Shown here piece after piece: positions 1 to 9,122 of a stretch of DNA of 64,000 nt (position 1 is its first letter; each line of letters starts with the position of its first letter). Origin of the DNA: Dickeya undicola. GTDB lineage: Bacteria > Pseudomonadota > Gammaproteobacteria > Enterobacterales > Enterobacteriaceae. The stretch spans positions 124,001 to 188,000 of the forward strand of contig NZ_JSYG01000017.1 in the NCBI RefSeq assembly GCF_000784735.1. The letters are read 5' to 3'. A program made the position numbers and the translations under genes. The notes beneath the pieces were generated by a model that worked only from the letters and a program-made list of their open reading frames with translations, was not told where the DNA came from and ran no database searches.

Positions 1-301
1 GGGTGGCTTCCAGCGTGGCCTGCTGTAACACGTGTTCCAAATCGCCGATAAACGGGAAGCGGGCGCCGACGGTAATAAAATATTGAATGACGCCGGTGTC
101 CTGACAGCAGGGGTGGTCCAGTTCATCCGCCCGTTTCTGGTTTTCGAACATAGAGTCGTAGACCACTTTGGCCAGCGGGCTATCTTCCTTGGCTCGTAAT
201 TCTTCCAGCTTTTTAATGACGTCGGTGGGCAGCCGTTTGCCGACATAGCCGGTAAAACGGGTCATGACATCAATTAATTCCGATACGGATTCAGTATTCA
301 C
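1..301 (-). CDS. ttdA: L(+)-tartrate dehydratase / class I fumarase alpha subunit-like, 5' part only
   Basis: The reading frame starts with GTG at 301-299 and runs off the left edge, so only about the first 100 residues are present. GGAGG lies five bases before the GTG. The protein resembles the iron-sulfur hydro-lyase alpha subunit TtdA, which with TtdB dehydrates L-tartrate to oxaloacetate; the CQDTG motif contains a cysteine expected to bind the cluster. It lies 65 bp downstream of an MFS carrier gene on the same strand, probably in one operon. TtdA is preferred over a generic class I fumarase because of the separate alpha subunit and the neighbouring carrier, but the exact hydroxy-acid substrate is inferred. 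Confidence 0.8.
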   Translation of the reverse strand, partial: MNTESVSELIDVMTRFTGYVGKRLPTDVIKKLEELRAKEDSPLAKVVYDSMFENQKRADELDHPCCQDTGVIQYFITVGARFPFIGDLEHVLQQATLEAT

Positions 302-366
302 AATAACCTCCGGGTGTAAGAGCCTAATGGGGCAGGCATCTAAAAATGCGTTAATGGCGCGATTCA

Positions 367-1662
367 TCAGGCCATCGACGTTTTCATGACCTTACGTTTA
401 CGGCTGACTTCAATGAGCAGCGTTAACAGGGCGGACAATAAAAGCAGCGCCGCAATGGCGTAGAGCGCGAGGGAAAAATCGCCGGTTTTTTCTTTTAACC
501 AGCCGATAATCGCCGGGCCGAAGAAACCGCCCAGATTGCCGATGGAGTTGATGGCGGCCAGTCCCGCGGCGGCGGCCGGGCCGGATAAAAACAGTGACGG
601 AATGCTCCACAATGGCGGTTTGCAGGAATAAATACCGATGCTGGCCAGCACCAGCGCCAGCATGGCGAAACCGAGGGAATGAACGGAGCCGGCCAGCACA
701 AAGCCGAGGCTGGCGAGAATACAGGCGCTGACCACATGCCAGGTGCGCTCGCGGGTGGCGTCCGAATGTCTGGCCCAGAAAATCATCGCACCCACGGCAA
801 TTGCCGCCGGAATGGCGTTGATAAAGCCAATCTGCAGCGTGCTCAAACCGAAGGATTTAATAAACTGCGGCGACCAGATATTTAACGAATACAAACCGGC
901 GGAGGTGCCGAAATACACCAGCGCCAGCGTTAATACGCGAATATCCGTCAATCCTTTCAGCGCGCTGGTTTTGGTTTCACTGCTTCTGGCGGCCTTTTCC
1001 TCTTGCAGCGTTTTCACCAGCCATTGCGTTTCCTCCTCATTCAGCCAGGTATTTTTTTCCGGCTTATCATTCAGATAAAAGAAGGTGAATCCACCCAGCA
1101 GGATGGCGGCGACGGCGTCGAGCAGAAACATGAATTGCCAGCCGGTCATCCCCATCACGCCATGAAAACTCAGAATGGTACCGGCCAGCGGCGAACCTAG
1201 CATGGATGAAATGGGCGCCGCCGCCATAAAAAACGCGATCACCTGAGCGCGGCGTTTGACCGGAAACCAGGTGCTGAGATAAAGAATAATGCCGGAAAAG
1301 AACCCCGCTTCCGCCACGCCGAGGAAAAAACGCAGAATATAAAAACCGGTAACGGTTTTTACCGATATCATGCAGGCGGCCACAATTCCCCAGCTAATCA
1401 TAATGCGCGCCAGCCAGATACGTGGGCCGACTTTCTGCAAAATAATATTGGAGGGAACATCCGTGAAGAAATAGCCGATAAAAAACATGCCGGCGCCGAT
1501 GCCAAATACCGTCGAGGAAAAACCCAAATCCTGATTCATGGTTAATGCGGCGAAACCGATATTGATACGATCAAAAAAAGCGATGAAATACGCGAACATG
1601 ACAAAGGGCACTATTCGCCAGGTTATTTTTTTGAGTGCCGCACCTTCAAGGTCTTTTTTCAT
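367..1662 (-). CDS. MFS anion:cation symporter, probable tartrate-type carrier
   Basis: A 431-residue inner-membrane carrier with about 12 hydrophobic segments. The N-terminal FDRINIGFAAL motif is typical of the anion:cation symporter (ACS) family, which takes up tartrate, phthalate, glucarate and similar organic anions. I place the start at the ATG at 1662 (MKKDLEG): the 38 codons upstream encode a non-conserved stretch. It probably forms one transcript with the ttdA-like gene and is divergent from a LysR gene. E. coli pairs ttdAB with an unrelated DASS-type antiporter, so an MFS carrier here resembles TtuB-type tartrate clusters. The substrate is inferred from context. Confidence 0.8.
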   Translation of the reverse strand: MKKDLEGAALKKITWRIVPFVMFAYFIAFFDRINIGFAALTMNQDLGFSSTVFGIGAGMFFIGYFFTDVPSNIILQKVGPRIWLARIMISWGIVAACMISVKTVTGFYILRFFLGVAEAGFFSGIILYLSTWFPVKRRAQVIAFFMAAAPISSMLGSPLAGTILSFHGVMGMTGWQFMFLLDAVAAILLGGFTFFYLNDKPEKNTWLNEEETQWLVKTLQEEKAARSSETKTSALKGLTDIRVLTLALVYFGTSAGLYSLNIWSPQFIKSFGLSTLQIGFINAIPAAIAVGAMIFWARHSDATRERTWHVVSACILASLGFVLAGSVHSLGFAMLALVLASIGIYSCKPPLWSIPSLFLSGPAAAAGLAAINSIGNLGGFFGPAIIGWLKEKTGDFSLALYAIAALLLLSALLTLLIEVSRKRKVMKTSMA

Positions 1663-2047
1663 GATGCATTCCAGATTGATAAAAATAGGGTAATAAAAAT
1701 GACGCCAGACAAGGCGATAAGGGTCATGGAAATAAGCGAGGTGACTATGCACTGGCGTGGAATTCCGATCATCCATCAGCGTTTATATAAATAATTCGTA
1801 TAATTCGGTGTGGTACGTGGGTGGGGGGGGTAATAGAATGACTTCGATCAATGTTTCACGTATTTTATGCCTGATGATGACCGTATTTTTACGGTTGATT
1901 AAAAATAACATAACAGAATGAGCGTGAATCAATTTTCCATTCTGTGATAAAGATCAGCTATGACGCAAAGAACTATTCCCCAGCGGTTGTACAGAAAAAA
2001 AACAGCGTTATTATTCAAATATTTCACATAATCGCCTGAGGAAGAGA
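1663..2047. promoter_or_regulatory. Divergent control region of the tartrate-type cluster
   Basis: A 385 bp AT-rich region between the MFS carrier (leftward) and the LysR gene (rightward). It should hold both promoters and the LysR-regulator sites. A run of eight G lies near 1823-1830. I cannot assign a specific operator by eye. No further ORF is convincing here. Confidence 0.5.
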
Positions 2048-2962
2048 ATGGAGCTTAACCAGCTGCGCTGTTTTATTGCCGTTGCTGAAACCCTGCATTT
2101 CGGCCATGCGGCTCAGCGGCTGGATATGCTGCCTTCCGCGCTGGGGCGGCATATTCGTTTACTGGAGGAATGCCTGGGCACCCGGCTGTTTATTCGCTCG
2201 ACACGTAACGTGGCGCTGACGCCGGACGGGCAAACCCTGCTGGGAGAAAGCCGCAAACTGCTGGCTGACGCCGATGCGCTGGCGACCCGCTTTCGCTGTC
2301 AGGGAAGGGTGAACGCTAGCGTTCTGCGCATGGGGGCGATCGATAGCGCCGCCATCGGCCTGATTCCGCATCTGCTGCACTTTTTTCGTCAGGCGTATCC
2401 CGACGTTAATGTACAGATTCACGAAGATAAAACCTCCCGCCTGTTGCCCAGGTTGAAATCCGGTCGTCTGGATCTGATTTTTATCCGCCCTCCGGAGCGT
2501 CGGGCACCCTGGTTAACCACGCGCTTTCTGCTGTATGAAAATGTGGTGCTGGCAATTGCGGAACACCATGAACTGGCGGGACATCAGGACGTCGGGATTC
2601 AGGATCTTGCCGCTCTGCCGTTGATTGTGCCTGACCGGCGCGCGCGGCCGCACAGCCATGATTTGACCATGAACCTGTTTAGCGACGCGGGGCTGAAGCC
2701 GAACGTGGTGCAAAAAGCGGATGAAAAACAGACCATTATCAATATGGTTGCGGCGGAGGTCGGCGGCGCGATCATGCCGCGCTGGGTATCCCGCATGTCG
2801 GTGCCGAATGTTCGGTTTATTCCCATTCGGCGTCAGGACGCCTCGTCATGCAAAGGGCTGCCGCTGGCGGCCGCCTGGATGAGCGTCGGCAGCGATCCCG
2901 TGCGCGACAGCATGATTGCGATTCTGGAACGCGAACTGCCGCAGATAGCGTGTCAGTTTTGA
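2048..2962 (+). CDS. LysR-family transcriptional regulator
   Basis: A 304-residue protein with a typical LysR N-terminal helix-turn-helix (about residues 1-60, beginning MELNQLRCFIAVAETLHFG) and a type 2 periplasmic-binding-protein-like effector domain (about 90-295). Length is normal for the family. GAGGAAGAG lies directly before the ATG. Divergent orientation from the MFS carrier and ttdA-like gene suggests it activates them in response to tartrate or a related hydroxy-acid, as TtdR does in E. coli. Family assignment is firm; target and ligand are inferred from position. Confidence 0.85.
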   Translation: MELNQLRCFIAVAETLHFGHAAQRLDMLPSALGRHIRLLEECLGTRLFIRSTRNVALTPDGQTLLGESRKLLADADALATRFRCQGRVNASVLRMGAIDSAAIGLIPHLLHFFRQAYPDVNVQIHEDKTSRLLPRLKSGRLDLIFIRPPERRAPWLTTRFLLYENVVLAIAEHHELAGHQDVGIQDLAALPLIVPDRRARPHSHDLTMNLFSDAGLKPNVVQKADEKQTIINMVAAEVGGAIMPRWVSRMSVPNVRFIPIRRQDASSCKGLPLAAAWMSVGSDPVRDSMIAILERELPQIACQF

Positions 2963-3065
2963 CGGGGGGAGCCTGTCTTGCCTGTGTCCGGGGTTATTTC
3001 CGATGGCCGTCGCGATTTAACCACCACGCGTGTGGCGCTAAATCGCGGCGGGATTTACAACGCCG

Positions 3066-4709
3066 TTAATGCATGACGGCCTGATGATGGTTGGCTTCAA
3101 GGCCAACCTGTTGATCTTGCGTGGCCATATCGAGTCGTTGACGGGAAATCACATCATTGACCACGAACACTTTAATCAGATCAACCAGATGTGTGGCTTG
3201 ACTGCTCAGACTGTCTGTCGCTGTGGCTGATTCCTGTACCAGAGCGGCATTTTGATGCGTGACTTGATCAAGCTGAGCCACTGCGGTGTTGATTTGCGAA
3301 ATCCCCAGTTGCTGTTCGCTGATCGAAATGCTGATTTCATTAATCAACTGAGCAACCTGGTGGGTCTGTTCCAGAATGTCTCCCATCGTGCTACCGGCAT
3401 GAGTGACAAGCTCAGCGCCTGATGCGATTTTTTGTACACTCTCAGTAATCAGGGTTTTTATGTCGTGGGCGGCACTGGCGGAGTGCTGTGCCAGAGATCG
3501 TACTTCGCTGGCGACGACCGCGAAACCTTTACCTTCTTCACCTGCACGGGCGGCTTCCACACCGGCGTTTAACGCCAGAATATTGGTTTGAAAAGCAATG
3601 CTGTTAATGAGTTGAATGATATCGACAATTTTCTGCGAGCTGTTGCTGATATCGTTCATCATCGTGATGACCTGACTGAACGTCTCATTGCCGGTTTGTG
3701 CTGTTTGATTAGCGGTAGTCGCCAGTGCGGTGACGTGTTTAACGATCTCCACATTGTGGTTAACCGCATTACTGATTTGCTCCATCGAGGCGGCGGTTTG
3801 TTGCAGGCTGGCGGCCTGTTCCTCGGTACGCTGGCTGAGGTCACCCGTGCCGCTGGCAATCTCGCCTGAGCCCAGCGCGATGGATTGACTGCTTTGACGG
3901 ACCTGCTCGACGATATGACACAGATTCTGTCGCATTGCTTCGATGGCAGACAGGACGCTGGTGGTGTCGTTAGCTTTAAGCTCAATGTTGACAGCCAGAT
4001 TACCTTGTGCGATTTGATGTGCAATATACGCCGCCTCGGCCGGTTCGCCGCCGAGTTTGCCTTTCACCTGCCGGGTAATGAACCAGGCGATCAGGCTGCC
4101 CAATACCAGCGCCACAATGGTCAAGGTAAACATGATGCTGCCGGAATCACTGGCTAGTTTTACCGATGTGGCTGACAACTCATTGGCACTATTTTTTTGG
4201 TAGGTGATGATGTCGTCGAGTGCCTGCATCAGCTTAGTCTGTGCCGGTTTAAATTCGTTGATAATCACGTTCCTGGCCTCGTCATCACGGTTGACCAGGC
4301 CAAGTTCAATCACTTTTTTCAGGGCGGTAATGGCTTCAGGCCGTGTATCTTCCAGGGCTTTTAACAGTGCTTTGGCTGCTGGTGAGACAGTCAACTCGTT
4401 GTAGCGTTGCAGCAGGGCTGTACTTTTGGCAACCGCTTCATCAATCCGTTGTTTTTCCGCTTGTATATGGGCGGCATCAGAGGACAACACCAAATCACGC
4501 ACCGCGTTAGATACCGTCATGATGTTGCTTTGATAAGACTGCATCATAATCAGCTTAGGTACGCGATTATCTGATAAATCCTGAATATTGCTGCTTAATT
4601 GCCAGAGCTGTATACGGCCGAACCCAGCGACGATAAAGCCAATAAGAATAACGATGGCGAAGCTGGAGCCGAGCATGGTGCTCAATTTCATATTATTGAG
4701 TGTGTTCAT
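3066..4709 (-). CDS. Methyl-accepting chemotaxis protein (4HB sensor)
   Basis: A 547-residue transmembrane chemoreceptor. A first membrane segment (about residues 10-30) is followed by a periplasmic four-helix-bundle-type ligand domain, a second segment (about 190-212), a HAMP region and a long coiled-coil signalling domain. The hairpin tip that contacts CheA/CheW is recognisable, but the usual [16 protein letters not shown] reads [16 protein letters not shown], so the tip is slightly divergent. There is no C-terminal CheR-binding pentapeptide. It is the first of four MCP genes on this strand. The ligand cannot be predicted. No sigma-28 promoter was found upstream. Confidence 0.93.
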   Translation of the reverse strand: MNTLNNMKLSTMLGSSFAIVILIGFIVAGFGRIQLWQLSSNIQDLSDNRVPKLIMMQSYQSNIMTVSNAVRDLVLSSDAAHIQAEKQRIDEAVAKSTALLQRYNELTVSPAAKALLKALEDTRPEAITALKKVIELGLVNRDDEARNVIINEFKPAQTKLMQALDDIITYQKNSANELSATSVKLASDSGSIMFTLTIVALVLGSLIAWFITRQVKGKLGGEPAEAAYIAHQIAQGNLAVNIELKANDTTSVLSAIEAMRQNLCHIVEQVRQSSQSIALGSGEIASGTGDLSQRTEEQAASLQQTAASMEQISNAVNHNVEIVKHVTALATTANQTAQTGNETFSQVITMMNDISNSSQKIVDIIQLINSIAFQTNILALNAGVEAARAGEEGKGFAVVASEVRSLAQHSASAAHDIKTLITESVQKIASGAELVTHAGSTMGDILEQTHQVAQLINEISISISEQQLGISQINTAVAQLDQVTHQNAALVQESATATDSLSSQATHLVDLIKVFVVNDVISRQRLDMATQDQQVGLEANHHQAVMH

Positions 4710-5297
4710 AACATCCCCTGCCTGTGCGATGCGACGGTCATGAGCCAGAATAAAAGGTGTATGGCGGTCGCCCTGTTTTTACAGGTGCCGATATACCCGT
4801 TAACGTCCACCGTGCTTTTTCATATTGGCATCGTTCGGATGCCGACTATTTTCAGCGAGAACACCCCCGGAACCACACTCTATGGGATGGCTCAGCGTGT
4901 CGGGAATAGCGTATTGCTCGTGATAAAAACACGGCTACATAGCTTGCTGTCACGCTTATTGAATAAGCGTTTGCACTGGTGTTGAGCCATCACATACGCA
5001 ACAACGCGCCGGAGGGCAGAAAGTGTGGGGATCAGCGTAAGGTGTCATCCTGATGGATGCCGTTGGGCTGGGTTTCCTTCCATGATGGTCGTTTCTTCAG
5101 CTGATGTTTAACTATGTGTGGAGAGTGGTGATTTGTCTAATCGCAAATTTTTGTATGGTCAGGGGAGGGATATCAGCCCAGATTATCAGCCAGTACCTCT
5201 GCACTATCTGGGAGCGGGCAGCGTAATGCCGTTTGCCTGACCGTATGATGTTGCCTGCTTACCGGCGGTGTTTGGCTCACCGTGAATGCACATGCTC
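4710..5297. other. Intergenic region between MCP and FlxA-like gene
   Basis: About 590 bp without a convincing gene. It contains the promoter side of the leftward MCP gene. An ATG-started frame at 4599-4985 on the plus strand mostly overlaps the MCP N-terminus and has no recognisable features, so it is not called. Confidence 0.5.
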
Positions 5298-5324
5298 TAA
5301 AGCCGGGCGATATAGTGCCGTTAT
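5298..5324 (+). promoter_or_regulatory. Sigma-28 (FliA) promoter of the FlxA-like gene
   Basis: TAAA at 5298-5301, a 15-nt spacer, then GCCGTTAT at 5317-5324. The enterobacterial FliA consensus is TAAA-N15-GCCGATAA, so the -35 core and spacing are exact and the -10 matches at 6 of 8 positions. It lies about 100 bp before the likely ATG at 5426. Confidence 0.75.
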
Positions 5325-5425
5325 GTTTCAATATGTATCAGAAAAAATTTTGTCTGGTGATGCGTAATGACACCCATGCTTAATTTTTACTGATGGATCA
5401 TGACAGGCACAGCATAGGATTCCCG

Positions 5426-6358
5426 ATGACATCTCCCATCTCTTTCAACCGTTCTGCCGCGGGTACATCGGCACAAAACGCCAGGACGGATACTGACGCC
5501 AGTAGTACGACGCGTGTCGGTGCGCAAGCGGATGCTTCCCAGGAACAACCGTCGGTCACCTCCGTGCTAGTGCAATTCAGTGACGAGGTTCGTAAACGGA
5601 TTGATGCCACGATGCGGGCCAGTATGAGCAAAATGAACAGCATTGATCAGGATCTGGCGCGTGGGCGCATCGAACAAATCAAACGGCGCATCCAGATGTT
5701 GAAGATGATGATGCTGTCGCTGGTTGGTCAGTCGGTTCCTCCTGGAGTACTGCGCGAAATTCGCCAACTGGCCGCAGAGTTGGGCCAGGCGGCGAAAACA
5801 CTGAATGAAGGCGGGGGGAGCGGTGTGGCTAATACCGGAACGGTGGGCGTGGTGGGCGGCGAAAATCAATCCGGCGCTGTGGCTGACGGCAGTGGTGATG
5901 CTTCCAGTGGTGATACTTCCGCTTCCGCGCTTTCCGGGGCGATGACGGCATCCGTTGCGGGTGAGCGCGCACCTGTCGAATCTGATGGCGTGGGAGAGGC
6001 GGGTGACCAGGCAGCTGGGGCGTCAGCGGCGGAAAAAAGCGATGGGGAGGCATCTGCGCAGGAGGCGGAGCAATTGCAGAGCGTGGCAGCCGCGATTACC
6101 GAACGGGGAGCCGGATCGCAGCAGCGCAGGGCGGATGCGAAGTCGGTGCAGGATGCCGTCCGCGAGCTGAAATCGCTGCTCGCGATGGTGAAAAATGCCA
6201 GCAAAAAAGACGACAAAGAAGCCCAGAAGCAGATTCAGGCTATAAATCAATATATTGCCGACACAGAGAAGACGGTCCAGTCGATGAACATGGCGGGAGG
6301 CGGGGTCGATCTGTCTGTCGGCCCTGCGGGTAACGTCTCGATTGATGTACAGGTCTGA
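5426..6358 (+). CDS. FlxA-like, motility-associated hypothetical protein
   Basis: A 310-residue hydrophilic protein without signal peptide or membrane segments. An N-terminal Ser/Ala/Thr-rich tail precedes a basic helical segment (about residues 60-130, IEQIKRRIQMLKMMM), a low-complexity Gly/Ala/Ser/Glu-rich stretch (about 130-225) and a second helical, coiled-coil-like C-terminal part (about 225-290). The arrangement recalls FlxA-type proteins, which are made under FliA control with the flagellar regulon. I start it at 5426, where AGGA lies six bases upstream, not at the ATG 33 bp earlier, which has no ribosome site. Position between chemoreceptor genes and the sigma-28 promoter support a motility link; molecular function is unknown. 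Confidence 0.7.
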   Translation: MTSPISFNRSAAGTSAQNARTDTDASSTTRVGAQADASQEQPSVTSVLVQFSDEVRKRIDATMRASMSKMNSIDQDLARGRIEQIKRRIQMLKMMMLSLVGQSVPPGVLREIRQLAAELGQAAKTLNEGGGSGVANTGTVGVVGGENQSGAVADGSGDASSGDTSASALSGAMTASVAGERAPVESDGVGEAGDQAAGASAAEKSDGEASAQEAEQLQSVAAAITERGAGSQQRRADAKSVQDAVRELKSLLAMVKNASKKDDKEAQKQIQAINQYIADTEKTVQSMNMAGGGVDLSVGPAGNVSIDVQV

Positions 6359-6365
6359 CGGTCAG

Positions 6366-6386
6366 GCGCGCAGCGAGGCTGCGCGC
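6366..6386 (+). terminator. Hairpin after the FlxA-like gene
   Basis: A perfect 9-bp stem (GCGCGCAGC / GCTGCGCGC) with a three-base loop lies 8 bp after the stop codon. It is followed by an A/T-rich stretch but no true U-tract, so it is a possible rather than certain terminator. It may also end leftward transcription of the neighbouring MCP. Confidence 0.5.
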
Positions 6387-6443
6387 AATAATTAGGGGAG
6401 TCGGCGTTCTTCCTTCTCCCCGGTAGGCGGTTTGCGTAGTGGG

Positions 6444-8072
6444 TTAGCGTGACGCTAGCGCCAGACGCAAGTCAGCGTGGGAAGGGTGCACGGCGTGTGC
6501 GTCTTGTCGGTGATTTTCCGCAACCATAAACACATTCATCAACTGCACCAGATGACGGGCCTGATCGCTCAGGCTGTCGGCGGCGCTGGCAGACTGTTCC
6601 ACCAGAGCAGCATTCTGCTGAGTGACCTGATCGAGCTGGTTGACTGCCTGATTAATCTGGCTGATGCCGGATTCCTGCTCGGTGGTCGTGGAGCCGATTT
6701 CCCGGATCAGGTCGGCGACATGGCGCGCCTGCGTCACGATATCATCCATGGTGGTGCCAGCGTGGCTGACCAGCTGCGAGCCACTTTCCACTTTTTCCAT
6801 GCTCTCGGTGATCAGCTCCTTGATTTCACGGGCGGCGGAGGCCGAGCGCTGTGCCAGCGAGCGCACCTCGCCAGCCACCACCGCGAAGCCGCGGCCTTGC
6901 TCACCCGCGCGGGCGGCTTCTACCGCCGCGTTGAGTGCCAGAATATTGGTCTGGAAAGCGATGCTGTCGATAACGCTGATAATGTCGCCGATTTTGCGTG
7001 AGCTGGCGGTAATGTCGTCCATAGTGCGGATGACATTACCCACGACTTCACTGCCTTTGACGGCGGTATCACTGGCGGTGGTGGCGAGCTGGGCGGCTTC
7101 ACGCACGGTTTCACCGTTCTGGCGGATGGTCTGGCTGATTTGCTCCATCGAGGCGGCGGTTTGTTGCAGGCTGGCGGCCTGCTCTTCGGTGCGCTGGCTG
7201 AGGTCGGCATTGCCCATGGCTATCTGCTGCGAACCGGTGGCGATGGATTCACTGCTCTGGCGTACCTGACCGACGATATTGCTAAGGCTGTCGCGCATTG
7301 CACGCATGGCTGCCAGCAGGCTGTGATGGTCGCTTTCTTTCAGCATCACATCGACGGACAGGTCGCCCTGCGCCACTTGCTGAGCAATATGCGAGGCATA
7401 AGCGGGTTCGCCGCCCAGTTGCCCCTTGATGCGGCGGGTAATCAGCCAGGCTACCAGACTACCGGCGACGGCAATCAACGCTGCCAGCGATAGCATCAAT
7501 ATACCGGCGCTGGCGGCTTGTGATTCCGAGTTGTCCGCCGCCGTAGAGGTCGCCTTTTTCTGGTAAGTCAGCATGGTTTCTATCACTTTAAACAGGGCGT
7601 CCTGTGCGTTTCGCACGTCGCTCAGAATCAAGTTTCTTGCCTTATCAGGCTGGCTTGATAGTCCCAGTTCGATAGCTTTTTTGGCTGCTTCCAGATAAGC
7701 CGGACGTTTCTGTTCAAGTTGGTCGAGCAACGCGTTTTGTTCCGCCGTTCCCGATGTTTTTCGCAATATAGCGATGATCTCGCTATTTCTTGGCGTAATG
7801 GTGTCAATGCGCTGTTTTTCCGTCGCCATTTGTTGTTGATCGGAAAGTAACGCGATATTCCTGATGACCCGTGCAGCGACATTCAGATTATCTTTGTACT
7901 CCTGGATTAAGAGCAGATTAGTGAGCTGTTCTTTTGATAATGTCTGGATATTTGTACTGAGTTGACGTAACTGAATTTGACCGTAAATCGCTACCAGAAA
8001 ACCGATAACGATTACCAGGGCAAACCCTGAGCCTAACATGGAGCCTAACTTCATTTCTTTTAGAAAACGCAT
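6444..8072 (-). CDS. Methyl-accepting chemotaxis protein
   Basis: A 542-residue chemoreceptor with two membrane segments (about residues 10-32 and 190-212), a periplasmic four-helix-type sensor domain, a HAMP region and a canonical signalling hairpin ([16 protein letters not shown]). The C-terminus ends in a His/Ala-rich tail without a CheR-binding pentapeptide, so adaptation probably depends on neighbouring receptors. The last two thirds of the cytoplasmic domain (6552-7274) are almost identical in DNA sequence to the MCP at 9123-10811, whereas the sensor domains are clearly different. Ligand unknown. Confidence 0.93.
   Translation of the reverse strand: MRFLKEMKLGSMLGSGFALVIVIGFLVAIYGQIQLRQLSTNIQTLSKEQLTNLLLIQEYKDNLNVAARVIRNIALLSDQQQMATEKQRIDTITPRNSEIIAILRKTSGTAEQNALLDQLEQKRPAYLEAAKKAIELGLSSQPDKARNLILSDVRNAQDALFKVIETMLTYQKKATSTAADNSESQAASAGILMLSLAALIAVAGSLVAWLITRRIKGQLGGEPAYASHIAQQVAQGDLSVDVMLKESDHHSLLAAMRAMRDSLSNIVGQVRQSSESIATGSQQIAMGNADLSQRTEEQAASLQQTAASMEQISQTIRQNGETVREAAQLATTASDTAVKGSEVVGNVIRTMDDITASSRKIGDIISVIDSIAFQTNILALNAAVEAARAGEQGRGFAVVAGEVRSLAQRSASAAREIKELITESMEKVESGSQLVSHAGTTMDDIVTQARHVADLIREIGSTTTEQESGISQINQAVNQLDQVTQQNAALVEQSASAADSLSDQARHLVQLMNVFMVAENHRQDAHAVHPSHADLRLALASR
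6552..7274 (-). repeat. Near-identical MCP signalling-domain tract, copy 1
   Basis: This segment matches 9261-9983 at constant offset 2709. Reading both copies I find four single-base differences in about 723 bp. The tract covers the cytoplasmic signalling domain from just after HAMP to near the C-terminus. Sequence on both sides diverges abruptly. Confidence 0.95.
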
Positions 8073-8112
8073 AACGTCACCTTTTTTATATGAGATTTAT
8101 TTCTATCCTTGA

Positions 8113-8160
8113 TATATCCGTCATACTTCACGTTGCAGACACCTGGCTGTGTTAGCCGCC
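8113..8160. repeat. Truncated copy of the palindromic intergenic repeat
   Basis: Begins TATATCCGTCATACTTCACG and continues into GTTGCAG, matching the left end of the full repeats at 8179 and 8582, but the right arm is absent. Confidence 0.7.
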
Positions 8161-8178
8161 GATTCGTGGCTCTGTGTC

Positions 8179-8408
8179 TATACCCGTCATACTTCACGTT
8201 GCAGGTGCGTTGGCTGCGTTACTCGGCCCATTTCATGGGCCTCGCCCCTTCGGGGCCGCTGCAAGCCGCGTTCAAATCGGCTTACGCCAATTTGTCATTC
8301 ACTTGTCGCGTTACAAGGCTCAAATGAGCCTTGCCCTGAAGGGCCAACGTTTCGCGTTGTTCAAAACGCAATACGTTTTGTCCTGCAACTCGAATTATTT
8401 GGGGTATA
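8179..8408. repeat. Long palindromic intergenic repeat, copy A
   Basis: The left end reads TATACCCGTCATACTTC followed by GTTGCAG. The right end reads CCTGCAACTCGAATTATT followed by a GGGTATA, which is the approximate inverse complement, so the ~230 bp element is an imperfect large palindrome. It contains the TTGCCCTGAAGGG segment found also in copy B. Such elements are frequent between genes in Dickeya, Pectobacterium, Serratia and Yersinia; they encode no protein. Confidence 0.85.
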
Positions 8409-8581
8409 CAGGGCTGCGATACACCGCGTTCAACGCTGCCTTTTCCTGCACGCGAATAATTCTGGATATAGTATTGGCTTCCGTAGCGTGTTTCAGGCAA
8501 TAACAAGACCGCTGGCGAAAAAGCTTCGTCAGGGAAAGGCTGGCCTGCAGGTGTGTATTAACCGTTAATTCACTAATTGAT

Positions 8582-8777
8582 TATACCCGTCATACTTCAA
8601 GTTGCAGGTGTGTTGGCTGCGCTCGTTCACCCGAATCACTTACCTGAGTAAGCTCATCGGGATTCACTCACTTGCCGCGTTACAAGGCTCAAATGAGCCT
8701 TGCCCTGAAGGGTCAACGCTTCGCGTTGTTCAAAACGCAATACGTTTTGTCCTGCAACTCGAATTATTTTGGGTATA
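8582..8777. repeat. Long palindromic intergenic repeat, copy B
   Basis: Same termini as copy A (TATACCC...GTTGCAG and CTGCAACTCGAATTATTTT...GGGTATA). The centre differs: it carries a shorter internal hairpin, ACCTGAGTAAGCTCATCGGG, flanked by AATC/GATT. The 3' ~110 bp is nearly identical to copy A. The 173 bp between the two copies holds no recognisable gene. Confidence 0.85.
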
Positions 8778-9122
8778 AAATTTCTAATCAAGAAAAAATG
8801 TATAAAATTTATCTTCAGGCATTTCTAATACCTGAAATGGATGCTCTTCCTGAACAGTTGGCAGTATGGAGGTTTTTTATGCGCTTGTCGATAAACTGTA
8901 ATAAAAGTTTTTTATTACTTAATGTTTTTTTATTAACGAAAATAGAATTAATTTATCAATAGAGGTTACAAAAAATATATTCCAAATTAAATTCCTTCAT
9001 TTTTGGATGAAGTAAGCATAATCGAGGGTAAATACCTCGACTTTTTTTGAAATTCATCAACGATATTTACTCGTGATGATTAATTCCTGCTTTTTTGTAT
9101 GGTCTTTTGCATGGCCTGGTGT
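8778..9122. other. AT-rich intergenic region, nothing recognised
   Basis: About 345 bp of strongly AT-rich sequence between the repeat and the stop codon of the next MCP. I see no gene, terminator or known site that I can support, apart from short A- and T-runs. Confidence 0.5.

Noticed and set aside
4710-4900. Sigma-28 promoters for the four MCP genes
   Set aside because: I looked on the minus strand upstream of each start for TAAA-N15-GCCGATAA. Only partial -10-like matches (for example near 4820 and 10933) without a proper -35 were found.
6664-7269. 201-codon open frame on the plus strand opposite an MCP gene, duplicated at 9373-9978
   Set aside because: It is the antisense shadow of the conserved MCP signalling domain; its duplication simply follows from the near-identical tract. 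No ribosome site or independent homology is evident.
8149-8568. Short ORFs inside the palindromic repeat region
   Set aside because: They cross repeat copies, share residues only because the repeat DNA is shared, and have no start signals or homology.
8113-8777. CRISPR-like array of repeats
   Set aside because: Only two full copies of about 200 bp with inverted ends and no short regular spacers; no cas genes nearby.
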